A DNA stretch of 64,000 nucleotides from Seiridium cupressi (taxonomy: Eukaryota; Ascomycota; Sordariomycetes; Amphisphaeriales; Sporocadaceae): NCBI GenBank assembly GCA_036674765.1, contig JARVKI010000018.1, forward strand, positions 462,228-526,227. The letters are read 5' to 3'. The position numbers and the translations under genes are program-made. This document shows positions 1 through 11,871 of this stretch, piece after piece (position 1 is the stretch's first letter; each line of letters starts with the position of its first letter). The notes under the pieces were generated by a model, which saw only the letters and a program-made list of their open reading frames with translations, searched no databases and was not told where the DNA came from.

Positions 1-491
1 ATCAACGATGACACGCGTGGCTGAAACGGACCCCAATGTACAGCTTCAAATGATGATTGGCAAAAGAGCGATGTGTGCTCGTGCTGTAGTGTTTGTAAAG
101 CAGTTGCTAGTCTGCTGAAGCTCAGTCACAGGTGGTCCCGGCTACCTAGGTTGCCCGGGCCTGCCCTCAGAACGAAGATGCAGGGAGAGTACCGGGAAAC
201 ACGTTGACATAAAACGATGTTGCTCCTAATGCAGAAGAGGCTGAGTTGGCAACCGGCGGCCATGCAGTGGAACTGTTGGTTTGAAGACGAGCATCCCGCT
301 CCTTCTGTGTGGTAGTTTCAGCTGGATGCAATTGCCTACATGTGATCAGGTAGTTGCCCCAAGCAGTCACAGCCAGTGCCACGACTTGAGTTGACTTGAC
401 TTGATCTTCACCCTGTTTTTAATAAAAGCTTCCCTTGTTTTGTTGAAGAAGTTGTTGCGTACATATTCATTCCCCTCAATTTCATTTAGCA
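1..491. other. Upstream region of the dynamin-like gene
   Basis: No coding region supported here. Short open frames on the minus strand show no family resemblance. The last 100 bases before the ATG at 492 are AT-rich and presumably hold the promoter and 5' leader of the dynamin-like gene; no clear TATA box was picked out. Confidence 0.5.
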
Positions 492-3400
492 ATGTCGACC
501 GTCTCACTTGATCCGCATGCTCTCGGGCAGTTGCACGGGGAGCAAAAGGCACTCCTAGACACCATTGATGATCTGCGCAAGCACGGCGTAGGTCGATTTG
601 TCGATCTGCCACAAATCATTGTGGTTGGAGACCAGTCATCTGGGAAAAGCTCCGTTCTTGAGGCCATATCACGAGTTCGATTTCCAGTCAAAGACGGGCT
701 GTGCACGAGATTTGCCACCGAGTTAGTCCTTCGCACGGATTCGAGGACGAAAGTCGACGTGCAAATTCAGCCCTTGTCCTCTACGAATAAGGATTCACCT
801 TCGTTCAACGAGACACGCTTCAACAAGGACAAGCTCCCCAGAATCATCGAGGAAGCCAAACGTACCATACTTCAGGACGCTGATGGTTTCTCTGAAGACG
901 TTCTCCGAGTCGAGGTTTGTGGTCCTGATGTCCCGCACCTCACCCTCGTGGACCTCCCCGGCTTCTACCACTCCGAGAACGAAAAGCAGTCTGCGGCTGG
1001 CCGCGAGATTGTGGAACGTTTGGCTGAACGCTACATGGCAAAGAATAACAGCATCATCCTTGCCATTATATCAGCACGCAATCAAATCATCTTACAGCAA
1101 GTACTTTCCAAAGTCAAGCTCCATGACAAAGACAGAGTTCGCACGCTTGGAATTATAACGAAGCCTGATATGCTCAAGACTGGATCTCAAGACGAAGAGG
1201 AGTTTGTTCGACTCGCGAAGAATCCGGACAAATCACAGTCTCTCTCTCTAGGATGGCACGTGCTGAGAAACCGCGGCGGGGACGAAGAGTCCCATTCTGA
1301 TAAAGAAAGAGACCAGAAAGAGAGTGACTTCTTCCAAACTGGCGCTTGGTCTTCCGTACCCTCGAAGGATCGCGGTATAGATGTCCTGCGACGTAAACTA
1401 AGCAACATTCTCCTTATCCACATCAAGGATCATCTCCAAGGTCTAATCGAGGTAATCAACACGAAGATGACCGAGCGCAAGGCCCTGCTCAAAAGCCTCG
1501 GGGAACCACGCTCAAGTCCCAGAGAGTTACGGGCTTATCTTGACAAGGTCGCCACGCAGTTCCAGATATTGTCTCTCAACGCCCTAGATGGCAATTACAT
1601 TCACGAGTTCTTCGGTGGCTTATTTCCGGATACCAAAGGCATGAGTGTCATGGACGGCCGCGTCAGAAAGCTTCGGGCAATCATCCGGGACCTAAATCAG
1701 GCTTTTACCTACGTGTTATTGACGAAAGGTTCAACAAGTGTTATCCTTGCCAAGGATGTCAGTGGTGGGGACGATAAGGATGAGAAACAAGGGAGTCAAC
1801 CGCAACCAGTCTTGCCACATTATTTGAAGCAATTAGTTAGCTTCTATTCCTTTGACGATCCAAAGTGTATTACCTTCGAAGAAGCAACAGCGAAGCTTGA
1901 GGCCCAGTCTCCAGCCAACCAGGGCAATGAATTTCCAGGTACTTCGAACGAGCGCTTGGCCATTGAGTTTTTCCGGCACCAATCTCAACCTTGGGAAGCC
2001 ATTGCTCGAAAGCACGTCCAAATCGTTCTTGCTACCACGAAGACGTTTGTCGAAAAGCTCTTCGGCCATATCACCAATCCGGACAACAAAACATACTCTG
2101 CCATTTTGGCAGAGGTTGTCGATCCCTTTTTCGATAAGAAATCTGTGTTGCTTGAAGGCAAAATAGAAGAGCTTCTCCACCACTACCGACACGGCAATCC
2201 CCAGCCGTTGGACTCGGAATTCAGATCGCGCTTGGCGAGCCGAAATCGGAAAACAGTGGAAAAGGAAGTCGTCCTCGAGTTATTAAAAAGTCAACCTGAA
2301 CTTTTCACGCAAGAGGGACGAGGTAAACTAATGGCTACAACAACGAGCACATACCAGAGTGAATTCGACGCTGAGGGACTCATCAATAAAGCGGAATCAT
2401 ATTACGAGGTGGGCAGTAGATTGATATTCCTTCTGTCCACTCATTAATTACCTTACAGATATCACTCCGAACATTCACTGAGAACATGGTTGTTCTAGCA
2501 ATAGAAAATTGTCTCATTGAAGACCTTCCCCATATTTTCACCTCTGAGAAAGTCAACCAAATGAAGAACGAAGAACTCGAACAACTGGCTGCAGAGTCCG
2601 AAGAGCTTCGCCTCGAGCGCGCCCAGGCCAAGGAAGAGCATGATTCATTAAAGAAGGGTCTAGAGTTCTGCAGCAAGTATCGGAAACGAGAAGCATCTCG
2701 TAAGTATCCACGGACACCAAAATTCTTTTATTCATGGGTTTCAGATGAAGTTAACAAGTGGGACATTTCAGTCTTTGCAGAGCTCGACAAAGCGCCAAAG
2801 TCTGTGGCGGCATCTTTGACGGCCGAAAGTGCTAGTTCTAGACCAACGAATGGAAGCGGTCTTTTTGGTGGATCAGGATATAGTGCTAGCGATGGAAATC
2901 CTAAGCCCGCGCCGAGTCTTTTGGGGAATTCTACCTCAATCTTTCCGGGGAATGGCAGTGGGTTGTTCTCATCTTCCCCCTCAACCACGTCTCCAACTTC
3001 CATCAGAGCTTCTAATAGTGCGCTCTTTCGCGGCAGCTTCGGGGATAAATCCGACAAGCCAGCAGTGAATAATTTCACTTCAACCACACCTTCAAATCTT
3101 ACAGGCACTTCCGGTAGTAGGCTCTTTGGCAAAAACCTCTCCAGTACTAAAACTGACAACCCACCTGTGAATAATGTCACCTCAAACGACAAGTCTGCAC
3201 CGATGAATCTGTCCGGAAATCTCCCAACCCAAAAGGACCCTACTGGTTGTTCTGAGCAATCCCAAAATAGCACAGGGTTCAATGGTCGGCTATCTCAGAG
3301 TCCTCCTAAATGTGAGTGACACTATGGTATTACTCTATCGAGCATCGATGACGTCCCAGCAAGAGAGACTAATTTGTCTTCCTATTAGCTGTCAGTGCGC

Positions 3401-3660
3401 CGAAATTCGTTGCTCCCAGATTTACTGAGGATGACGGAACCTTCATGGCCATTCAAAATATCTGCGCATATGCAGCTCTTATGAAATACTCTCCGGAGGA
3501 GCTCAGGCTGAAATATCAATGTGTAAACGGCGGAACAGGTATTGCAGAGTGTAAGGGTGTGGATATTAAGCCGTCGTTGCGCTGGAGAAATATTCTCCCT
3601 CTACGCTCTCTACCCTCTTACTATGGTACCAGGCTGATTAAAAGGCTCCCTGTCAGATAG
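492..3660 (+). CDS. Dynamin/Mx-like large GTPase with FG-dotted C-terminal tail
   Basis: Four exons: 492-2408, 2459-2699, 2745-3311, 3389-3660; spliced product about 998 aa. The GTPase domain is complete: P-loop GDQSSGKS at residues 46-53, G2 threonine in CTRF (72), DLPG at 154-157, TKPD at 223-226. A middle/stalk region follows, and a GED-like helix bundle resumes across intron 1 (ENMVVLAIENCLIEDLP). Introns are 50, 45 and 77 nt with GT..AG ends; the 45-nt one is in frame, so it could be retained. After the GED the protein becomes Ser/Asn/Gly-rich with LFG, SGLFS and RLFG repeats, then ends with an EELRL motif seen at the tails of various fungal FG-containing proteins. Fungal Mx-like dynamins are thought to act in membrane remodelling; the specific role of this paralogue is unknown. 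The exact C-terminus after EELRL is uncertain. Confidence 0.85.
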
Positions 3661-4125
3661 AAAATTCGTGGCACAGACCAGGCACATTGATTCTCCCCAT
3701 CAAAAGTGCACCCCTGCCGATATCACAGGTACCTCGTTAGGAGCCTTTTAACTACCTAGCAACCATAGTATGTACACGACGCAGAAACCACATGGTCCGT
3801 GCGGGATAAACACCGTCAAGTGACCGTGACACAGAGATAGCATAATAGAATCAGACAACCAAGCAATACGATATGCATGGTGACAGTGGTCCGATGCCGG
3901 CTGATTGGGCTCGGCTACAATCATTGCCAGAGCCCCATGGTTCAACGGCATCTTGCAGAGTCTAACGAGTCAACAAAAATATATTTACATGAGAGTCGAA
4001 TGTCCATCTTATCACTCAAGCAAAGATCCAATAGCCCGAGTAGAATAAGGTTTGCTGATATCGAAAAGGTCCCACAGAACTTCAGCTATGCAAATCTACC
4101 ATGTTCAATCCATTGGCCCGGTGTA
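3661..4125. other. Convergent intergenic region
   Basis: Lies between two convergent genes (dynamin-like on plus, SDR on minus) and presumably holds both 3' UTRs and terminators. Open frames here are the antisense shadow of the SDR 3' end; nothing else seen. Confidence 0.5.
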
Positions 4126-5043
4126 TCAGACTACCTTAGACTTCATGAAGTCGATAATTACCGGAACATCTTCAATCACTGTTGGGCCCGTAGGGGCCCA
4201 TCCCAATTTTTCCTTTGTCTTCGTGCTCGACGCTGTATTATCAGCCACGGCACCAAAATTAAACCATCCGAAATGGTCCTCAGCTTTCTCCAGCGGGATG
4301 CTGACAATGGGAATATCCAGCTGCTTTCCAACATTGGTGGCGATATCCTTCAATGGCACACCCTCTTCAGCTACTGCGTGGAATACTGATCCCGGTTTGC
4401 CCTTCTCTACCCCCAGGCGGTAAAGCTTAGCTGCGTCGTCGCGGTGGCCAGCACACCACCGATTTTGACCCTCGTCGACGTAGGCAGAGACTCCCTTTTC
4501 CAGCGCGACGGTGATGAACGGGCCCATGAAGCCCGAGCTTCCGGCCCCGTGCGTCGTGGGAGGCAGGCGAACAACGCTGGCACGCACGCCCTGCTTGGCG
4601 AAATCGAGACATACCGGCTCCGAAGCGCCGCGGGCCACGGCTATTGGGTTGTTCACGGCAGCGCCGTCATCCTCGTTGCCCAGCTTACCGTGTTCCAGCG
4701 TCATAGTTCCCGAAGTAATGACCAGTGCGCGGTCGCCATCAGCGGCGGCCAGCACGGAACCCATGGCAGTGATGGCGGCGCGGTCAATGGCGCAGGCGCC
4801 CACAAAGTCGGCGGAGCCGTGGACAAATGCCAGGTGTATGACGGCATCGCATCCGGCTGTGCCCCTCTGGAGAAGTGCGAGATCCTCGATGGTGCCCTGC
4901 AAGGCCTCGGCGCCTTGACTCTTCAGCTGCTCAACTCCCTTGTCGCTGCGAGTGAGACCGAGAACTTTGTGACCTGCGGAAAGCAATTCCTTGACAACAG
5001 CTGAGCCGATGAATCCGGTCGAGCCGGTGACGAATACGCGCAT
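4126..5043 (-). CDS. NAD(P)-dependent extended SDR (epimerase-like oxidoreductase)
   Basis: Single exon, 305 aa, the usual size for an atypical/extended short-chain dehydrogenase. The N-terminus begins directly with the Rossmann beta strand MRVFVTGSTGFIG, giving the GxxGxxG nucleotide-binding motif at residues 7-13. A second family mark is DAVIHLAFVHG at about residue 66, and the C-terminal half has the substrate-domain pattern SVFHAVAEEGVPLKDIA and a terminal KLGWAPTGP block. It reads like the fungal/bacterial NAD-dependent epimerase or 3-beta-HSD-like reductases with undefined substrates. The canonical YxxxK is not clear: the expected region reads GASEPVCLDFAKQG, so the tyrosine appears replaced, as in several atypical SDRs. 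Substrate unknown. No introns or breaks. Confidence 0.88.
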   Translation of the reverse strand: MRVFVTGSTGFIGSAVVKELLSAGHKVLGLTRSDKGVEQLKSQGAEALQGTIEDLALLQRGTAGCDAVIHLAFVHGSADFVGACAIDRAAITAMGSVLAAADGDRALVITSGTMTLEHGKLGNEDDGAAVNNPIAVARGASEPVCLDFAKQGVRASVVRLPPTTHGAGSSGFMGPFITVALEKGVSAYVDEGQNRWCAGHRDDAAKLYRLGVEKGKPGSVFHAVAEEGVPLKDIATNVGKQLDIPIVSIPLEKAEDHFGWFNFGAVADNTASSTKTKEKLGWAPTGPTVIEDVPVIIDFMKSKVV

Positions 5044-6751
5044 GGTAGGAGTTGAAAGGTGAATAGGGATACGAGAGAGAGACGGGTACTAGTTTAGTGC
5101 CAGATTCCTGGTTAGATTTTGAAATCGCGAGTTCTGGTATTGTGGCTTCTATAGAAGATCCGCGAGTGACCTATAAGTAGTCTTTCGGAAACGCACCCTG
5201 CAGTCGCCACGGGCATTCGGGGAAGATATCTCATGTAAAGATGTGGGGTCGAACTTCGCGGACTGATCGGAGTCGAGAACCCTCGAAGTCGACTTCTCTC
5301 GATCTGTAGGTAAGGTTCACATCGTGGTTGAGACCATCTATCAGCTAGGTAATAGCCGGGGTCTTAAGTCCGAGTACAGTCGATTGTGGGCTAATTCACT
5401 GGCCGGAAACCACGGAGATACCGACCATAATAACACGGAGATAGGACGGGCATCTAAACCTCTCGAGAGGCGACCACTACATTGGGAACTAAGCATGGCA
5501 GGTGAATGGCCTTATGCTGGCTAGACTTGTTGGTATGTCTGCCTTTCTCGATGATAATCAATTGTTCTGTTCTCATGCGCCCTTCCCGCGACACAAACAG
5601 TACATTGAGAATCCTAGAGGCTATGTCGCCCTGCACGTCCAGTTCTGGCAAACTATTGGTAATAGAGAGTCGGAGTCTTCGAGCTTGAAAGGATTGGACG
5701 ACTCGCCAACACCGACTTTGACACACTCGAATGCAGTGTATCGGCAAGAAAGGGAGTCAGCTTGAAATGGAAGACAAGATTGATTGTAGCATGCTTGTAA
5801 AGTGTTTGGTGTGAAGAGCATTCACGAGGGTTTCTTGCATATGCGTTTGTGGCGGACGTATTTTGAAACGAAAGATCTCCAGCATGGGGGTATAGTATAC
5901 ACCTCGACTGATCAAGGATGTCGGGCAGAAAACTACCTATTTTAACCCAATGACGCCTCGCTCCATCTGCCAGGATTATTGAACAGGTTAGCCACTACGT
6001 TAACTGCATCATATTTAAAGTAATCGTGGGGTAGGCTCTAAGCGAGAATGGGGCAACGTCATGATGATCAGCGTCACTAGCCACGGCGTGGGAATGCCAC
6101 GCAAGCACATCTTTGGTAGTTCCCTTGCACCTGTCTCACGCAATATTTGAGTCAGGCGGTCAAAAAAGATGCCATGGACTGCGAGAATGAATTGTTCAGG
6201 AGCGATAATGCGTGCAAACGTCATTTCTGGTCCATTTCTCCAATTCCGTCACCACAAGAGACGTGGAGCCTGCGCAGCATCCGCCAATGATGCATCAACG
6301 TTGACAATATGTCCCGAGGAAAGATGTACCCGCTCAATGGCATGGGAGCGACCAAGTCTCGATATTGAAATACAGTGTCACGAGGGTGCCTAGGCTGTGG
6401 GATTCGTTGTCAATGGCATTTCCCAATCAACTCCGCATCTCTCATTAATTACTTGTACTTGGGTACTAATGCAAGCACACCACCAAACCTTTAGTGTAAA
6501 CGGCTCGAAGCTGCCACTTCCCCATTCACAAATTGTAAGATGAGCAGTTAGGATCACAATTGTTTGGTAACATAGGTACCATATGTGATACTGGAACTGT
6601 CATTCGGGAACCCGAGTTACTTCACAACCACGGGGGAAAAAAACACCACTCCTTACGCCCTCTCTTCAATCCACCTTCATCAATATCAACTTCAAAGCAT
6701 ACATTCTGACGCAGCGCATCGGCGAAAGAGACGTTCTCCATATTGTCAACG
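5044..6751. other. Intergenic, divergent promoters
   Basis: Contains the upstream regions of the minus-strand SDR and the plus-strand DUF3292 gene. Overlapping short open frames on both strands around 5.45-5.82 kb have no recognisable protein features and are treated as chance. Confidence 0.45.
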
Positions 6752-9050
6752 ATGGCTGCCGAGGGAGTCGTATTAAGAGATTTGATAGATGGCCCCGAGA
6801 ACCAGTCCCCAGGTGATCAAAGCCACTACCCTACCAGCATACAGCAGTCCGGGATACCGCACGAGTCTGCAACAGCTCACACCCAAGATCCAGGCCCAGC
6901 TCAGTTTAAACATGACGAGGAAGTGGATCTGGGTTGGAACCATCAGCCAGAAGATATCCCAGATACTCTCATTGGGGGCCTCGACAATGAGGACCTTTGG
7001 ATTCTGATTCGAAGGTTCAATAAGGTTTGATCCATTTCCCCAGAATATAACACGACTCCGGACACTCACCAATGCTAGCAAATCTTCCACCTCAGACAGG
7101 CCACCAAGCCACCGATTGGTGGCTTAGACCTCAATGTCGCCGCAGAGGAGAAGTTCTCACCCAATAAGTTGCGAAGTCAGTTCGAAAGGCTGTACATGGG
7201 CTTAGTAAGTAGGGAAAAGCACGTTGACAATGTTCCTGCTCTGATGTTCCATAGATCGTCGGCCTCCTCACATTCTGCAAACATGTGGCTCGGCTCCGCT
7301 CATGGAACGAAACGAGGCGTACAGCAGTGTTCTGCGCAGTAGGTACTTGCACAATTCCAGCGCAGACGACTGCTAAAGCATTTAGATATACTTTACTGCT
7401 TGGGCGACCAACCATTTGATGTCGACATTTATGATGTTATTAACTGCTCTTTTTCTCGTGCCTTCAGCTCGAACGGTTCTCTTCCCACCAGCGCCTTTGG
7501 CATTAGTCGATTATAAGACCGGTGGATTGGCAAAACCTTCCGCCGGCACCCTAGGCTCAACCGACACCGCCACTGGAGCGCCTGAGCACCAACGAGGGGA
7601 GGCCTTGGAGAATGAAGCCAGCAACTTCGTTACTAGTATCGGGGCCATAGCGCTAAATACTTTGACAGATGCTGATCCTCATGGTGAGGCTGAAACCGAA
7701 GGCAGGAGTATGATGGACTCCGCACCGCAACCGGACGCCGTTGCTACAATGTTCGCTACAGCGAAGGACAAGGCGGAAGGCGTGGACAAGCCCTCCGAGG
7801 ATAAGACGAAAACACCTATGCAACAGAAGATGTGGGCTCAGATGCGACCACTGATGCATTTGCTTTCCCTGGTATCGGACATTTGGGAGCGTTGCGGACA
7901 GTGAGGTTTTCCCCGTCGATTCTCTAATCAGCATGCACTTTAGCTCATTCTCGACAGTCTATTGTCCCCGGTACCGCCTTTCGATCAGCCGATGAATAAG
8001 CTTCGCGTAGCAGGGGTCGTTTTAACTTTGATGTCCGCATCATGGTTCATCACCGCGAACATGGTGTTCAGGATGACGACACTCGTTGTTGGTGCGGGCC
8101 TTTTTGGGGACCCCATCATAGCCAGAGTCCACATGTGGCTCGAGAAAAACTACCCAGACTGGAAGCAGCTTTTGGATCTCAACAAGTACGCCGTTATTAT
8201 GTATGAGTGTCACGTAAGAACTCGCTAATTCATACACAGCACTATATTCAAAGGGGTCCCTACAGACGCCCAACTGGCTATTGCTCTTCTCCGCGTAGGA
8301 GAAGCAAACAGAGCACCACTTCCACCACCTCCCGTTCTTGGAGGCCCTCCGCCAGAGAAACCACTTGAACTCAACGATGACCTCCTCGATTCCGCAGGCG
8401 GCGATCAGCCTCTGGGTGCTTCTAGAGCCGAAATCAACGAAGCATCCAAGCATCATGCAGGCACAGCGAGCGGTGCCGGTGGAAATGACAGTGAGATGAC
8501 CAGCACCACTACCGACAGCAAAAAGAGAAGCAAAATTCTGGCCTTCTTTAAAGGTGGCTTCAAAGGAGCTGTTGAAGTTGGCGTGGGTGTCGACAAAGTT
8601 CGAGCGAAAGTAGGAACGGAAAGCGCAAAGCAGCGCATTGGCGTCATACCTGAGAAGGACACACATGCGGAGCTTGGTCGTGTGCATTACGAGGCAAGGT
8701 TCCACGGAAAGGAAGGACAACTTCATCTGGAACTTGCTGGCGGTACTCACACCATTTCTTTCCATGAAACGGACAAGTCGATGAGGGGGAAAATGGGCTT
8801 GACGGAGGAACGAGGCTCTGAAGCTCAGTGGACTATACGAGTGAAAGAGATCCATGGCTTGATGAAGCACTCCGGCTATGGTCTCAAATCCAAGTTGCTT
8901 GCTGGTTGGGCTATGGATCGCCAGATGCGGGACAGTCTGGAGATCGTCGACGGCCAATCCCATTCGTACGTCCTGACTGCCATGCCTTTCAGGGACGAGC
9001 TGTTCAACCGGCTTTGTGCCATTGGTGACCAAAGGTGGGAGATTCTGTAG
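6752..9050 (+). CDS. DUF3292 family membrane protein
   Basis: Six exons: 6752-7024, 7079-7204, 7255-7338, 7386-7900, 7958-8185, 8240-9050; about 678 aa. I chose ATG 6752 (MAAEGVV); an in-frame TTG lies just upstream. The protein matches the fungal DUF3292 family throughout: WILIRRFNKQ then PPIGGLDLNVAAEEKFSP early; two hydrophobic stretches after RTAVFCA (exon 4 start); LFPPAPLALVDYKTGG; a second hydrophobic pair around VAGVVLTLMSASWFI; LLRVGEANRAPLPPPP; RSKILAFFKGGFKGAVE; and a C-terminal globular part ending in RLCAIGDQRWEIL. Splice choices at 7901-7957 and 8186-8239 were decided by restoring frame and family spacing (WERCG/LLSPVPPF, LLDLNNTIFKGVPT). Function is not established; a Pleckstrin-like C-terminus on an organelle membrane protein is plausible but inferred. 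Confidence 0.88.
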
Positions 9051-10710
9051 GTGTTGGAAAACAGGCGAATAATGAAAAATGTTATCAGCAACCGTCTGTC
9101 TCCGTGGGCCTTTTCGGCTATCTGATCTTTCAGCGGTGTCGTAACTCCCATCATCATTCATCTACTATTACGGCCGAAGGCATGATGGGTCTAGGTATCC
9201 GACGAAATAGCTGCCCATTATTGAGGTGAGAAATCTCTAATCATCGTTGGGGTCTCTCGTACCTAGAAGCGCGAACTGCCCAGTTCTATTCCATAGTGGT
9301 ATAAAAGTTAAAGAGTATCCAGTGCCTGAGAAAAAACAAGGCTAGTCAATGAAACGTGCGTGGACGAATGTGCTGGGAATATTACACCAGCTTCTCTAGT
9401 TTTGACTCCCACAGGAGCTAACAGGTCAATTGTTAGGACCCACCCCAGACCCTTGATCACATAAAACACCCCAGAACACCCAAATGTGAATATCAATTTC
9501 CATGCTGTATAGTGGTCAAATGGTATTGGGAAGTTGTACAGGGAACGACTCACCGAAAATAACAATTGTGAGAGAATGGTTACTGTCAAATTTCGTGCTA
9601 GTCCGCGACATCGTGAGAAGGAGGATAACACTTCTAGTTAGAAGTACCGAGAAAGCTAAGCATAGAAAAGAAAGAAGAAAGGAACATCACCTACCAGGTT
9701 TAGGAATCGAACCTGAATTCTTTCGCGTCCCCAAAGGGCCCCCGAAGGAGGTGTCACCAACGAACAATGTTACCGCTTACACCGGCCTGGATAGTTGGAT
9801 TCTGTGAAGAGATGAGAAGATATTGAGCTACATGTACAATGGGGTATTTCTAGTCTTTCCACCGGCCGTTTGAACTATCACATCCACCCACCGTACCGGA
9901 CTTCAACCTGAATATCCGAGTTGGTAGAGTGGATGCAAACTTGTACAGAAACGAGACACTTCTCGCACAATTTTGCCATTATAGCCAATGCCAGTTTGAT
10001 TTGTAGCCATGGAACAGTCTCGTTTCAACTTTCAAAAGGATCCTCCGGTCCATGCTGATGTGCCTGTCATGATTCATGGTACGCGTGTATTTTACCCAAT
10101 GTAGCCCTCAGCTAAGCGTTAGTAAAAGTTCCCAACAGGAGTCGCAAGCTAGATAACTCTATCATTTGGTTTCGAGCATTGAAGGACTTTACGGTTCCAA
10201 AGTAGCTTAGCGGCCTTTCCAGAACGAGAACGTATGGGTGATTATTGGTTACTATAGTAGTGGCGCTAAAGGATAATGCCGAATACTCTGGAAACTTTTC
10301 TTTTGAGAACTATGAAAAAAGGCAATCTTAGACCATGGCGCTAAGATCGATACTGCTGCGTTACAGAATCTCGGTAGCTTAATGTGCTTCTTCGCCACTA
10401 ATAATCACTATGCTCTTGTCTGGTTAAGGTCGAATTATCATGATGTTTATGAGCAGCCCATTTACTGCGTTCTCATGATATCAATCGGTCAAATACAGCA
10501 TATACGGCCAATGAAAGACAATGGAGCCTATCGGACACAGCACGTCACTCGAAAGCACACAAGAAGTATCAGGTGGTGTCGATTTCTTTCATTTAATTCG
10601 ATACTCAAATTCCTATGAGCTCTGTGCCAAACCATGCCAATTTAGGCACATGCTACCCAGCCGTTACTCCATTTCATTCCCCTTGCGTAACTCCTATTTT
10701 TGAATGACGC
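9051..10710. other. Convergent intergenic region
   Basis: 3' flanks of DUF3292 (plus) and aldolase (minus). No gene is supported. The stretch 9690-9800 has a tRNA-like look on the minus strand, discussed under findings. A short ATG frame at about 10011 with a GT donor was considered and not supported. Confidence 0.45.
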
Positions 10711-11871
10711 TTAAACAGTACCAGCAGTGTTGAAGTCCTTGAGAGCGGTAGCGACACGCTTGGTCATGGTCTTCTCACCCTCACGGACCCAGACACGAGG
10801 GTCGAAGTACTTCTTGTTGGGCTTATCCGCACCGTCGGGGTTGCCAACGGCTGTGGTGAGGTAGTCCTTCTTGTTGACCATGTAGTCGCGGATACCCTCA
10901 GTGTAGGCGAACTGCATATCAGTGTCCATGTTGACCTTTACGACACCGTGGCTGATGGCATCGAGGTACTCCTGCTTGGCGGAGCCGGAGCCACCGTGGA
11001 AGACGAAGAACACGGGCAGCTTCTCGTTGATGCCCTTCTCACCCTTCTTGGCCAGTTGCTCAGCAACGTAGACCTGGTGCTTGCCCAGGAGCTCGGGGTG
11101 CAACTTCACGTTGCCAGGCTTGTAGACACCGTGGACGTTTCCGAAACCAGCGGCGATGGAGAAGTAGGGAGAGATGGGGGAGAGAGTGTTGTAAATGTTC
11201 CAGATATCCTCGGGCTGAGTGTACAGCGAGTTGTTGTCAACATCCTCGTTGTTGACACCATCCTCCTCACCACCAGTGATACCAATTTCCTAGTAATAAC
11301 GTGTTAGTCAGGCCTTGGGATGATGGAAAGATAATCAGTCGGGACTTACCATCTCGAGCCACTGCTTCATGGGAGCAGCACGCTTGAGGTACTTGGCAGT
11401 GGTCTCGACGTTCCAGTCGACGGGCTCCTCGGACAGATCGATCATGTGAGAGGAGAAGAGGGGCTCGCCGTGCTCCTTGAAGTACTTCTCATCGGCCTCG
11501 AGCATGCCGTCCAACCAAGGCAGCAGCTTCTTGGCACAGTGATCGGTGTGCAGGACGACTGGGATGCCATATGCCGGGGCAATGGCACGGATGTAGTGAG
11601 CGGCGGCAACGGCGCCGTTGATGGAAGCGAACTGGTCCTTGTTGTCCACACCCTTTCCGGCGAAGTAAGCAGCACCACCTTGCGAGGTCTGCAGAATGAT
11701 GGGGGACTTGGCATCGCGGGCCGCCTCGAGCGAAGAGACGACTGTGGAGGAGGTGGTTACGTTGATGGCGGGAATGGCGAATTGGTGCTCGCGGGCGTAG
11801 TTGAAGAGAGCCAGGACATCGTCACCGACGATGACACCGGACTTCCTGGACAGAACGTCTTGGACACCCAT
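10711..11871 (-). CDS. fba1: Fructose-bisphosphate aldolase, class II
   Basis: Two exons on the minus strand, 11350-11871 and 10711-11289, separated by a 60-nt intron (GTAAGT..CTAG); 366 aa, the normal fungal size. The enzyme cleaves fructose-1,6-bisphosphate to DHAP and glyceraldehyde-3-phosphate in cytosolic glycolysis and gluconeogenesis. Zn-dependent class II marks are present: VVLHTDHCAKK with catalytic Asp110 and Zn-ligand His111, EIGITGGEEDG spanning the splice junction, GNVHGVYKPGNVKL, and FVFHGGSGS followed by KVNMDTDMQFA. Codons are strongly C-ending, as in highly expressed fungal genes. The upstream minus-strand leader is CT-rich and contains a possible 5' UTR acceptor (CTCTGCAG) near 12003. 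No breaks. Confidence 0.97.

Noticed and set aside
2728..3282. 184-aa minus frame opposite the dynamin tail
   Set aside because: Antisense of the Ser/Gly-rich tail; the plus-strand reading has the FG motifs and ends in a conserved EELRL block after splicing.
8040..9161. 373-aa minus-strand frame opposite the end of the DUF3292 gene
   Set aside because: The plus strand there has continuous DUF3292 family sequence; the minus frame has no domain and is a shadow.
10011..10090. Short ATG frame with a GTACGC donor, possibly a first exon
   Set aside because: About 24 residues only, with no matching downstream exon that keeps a coding-like frame.
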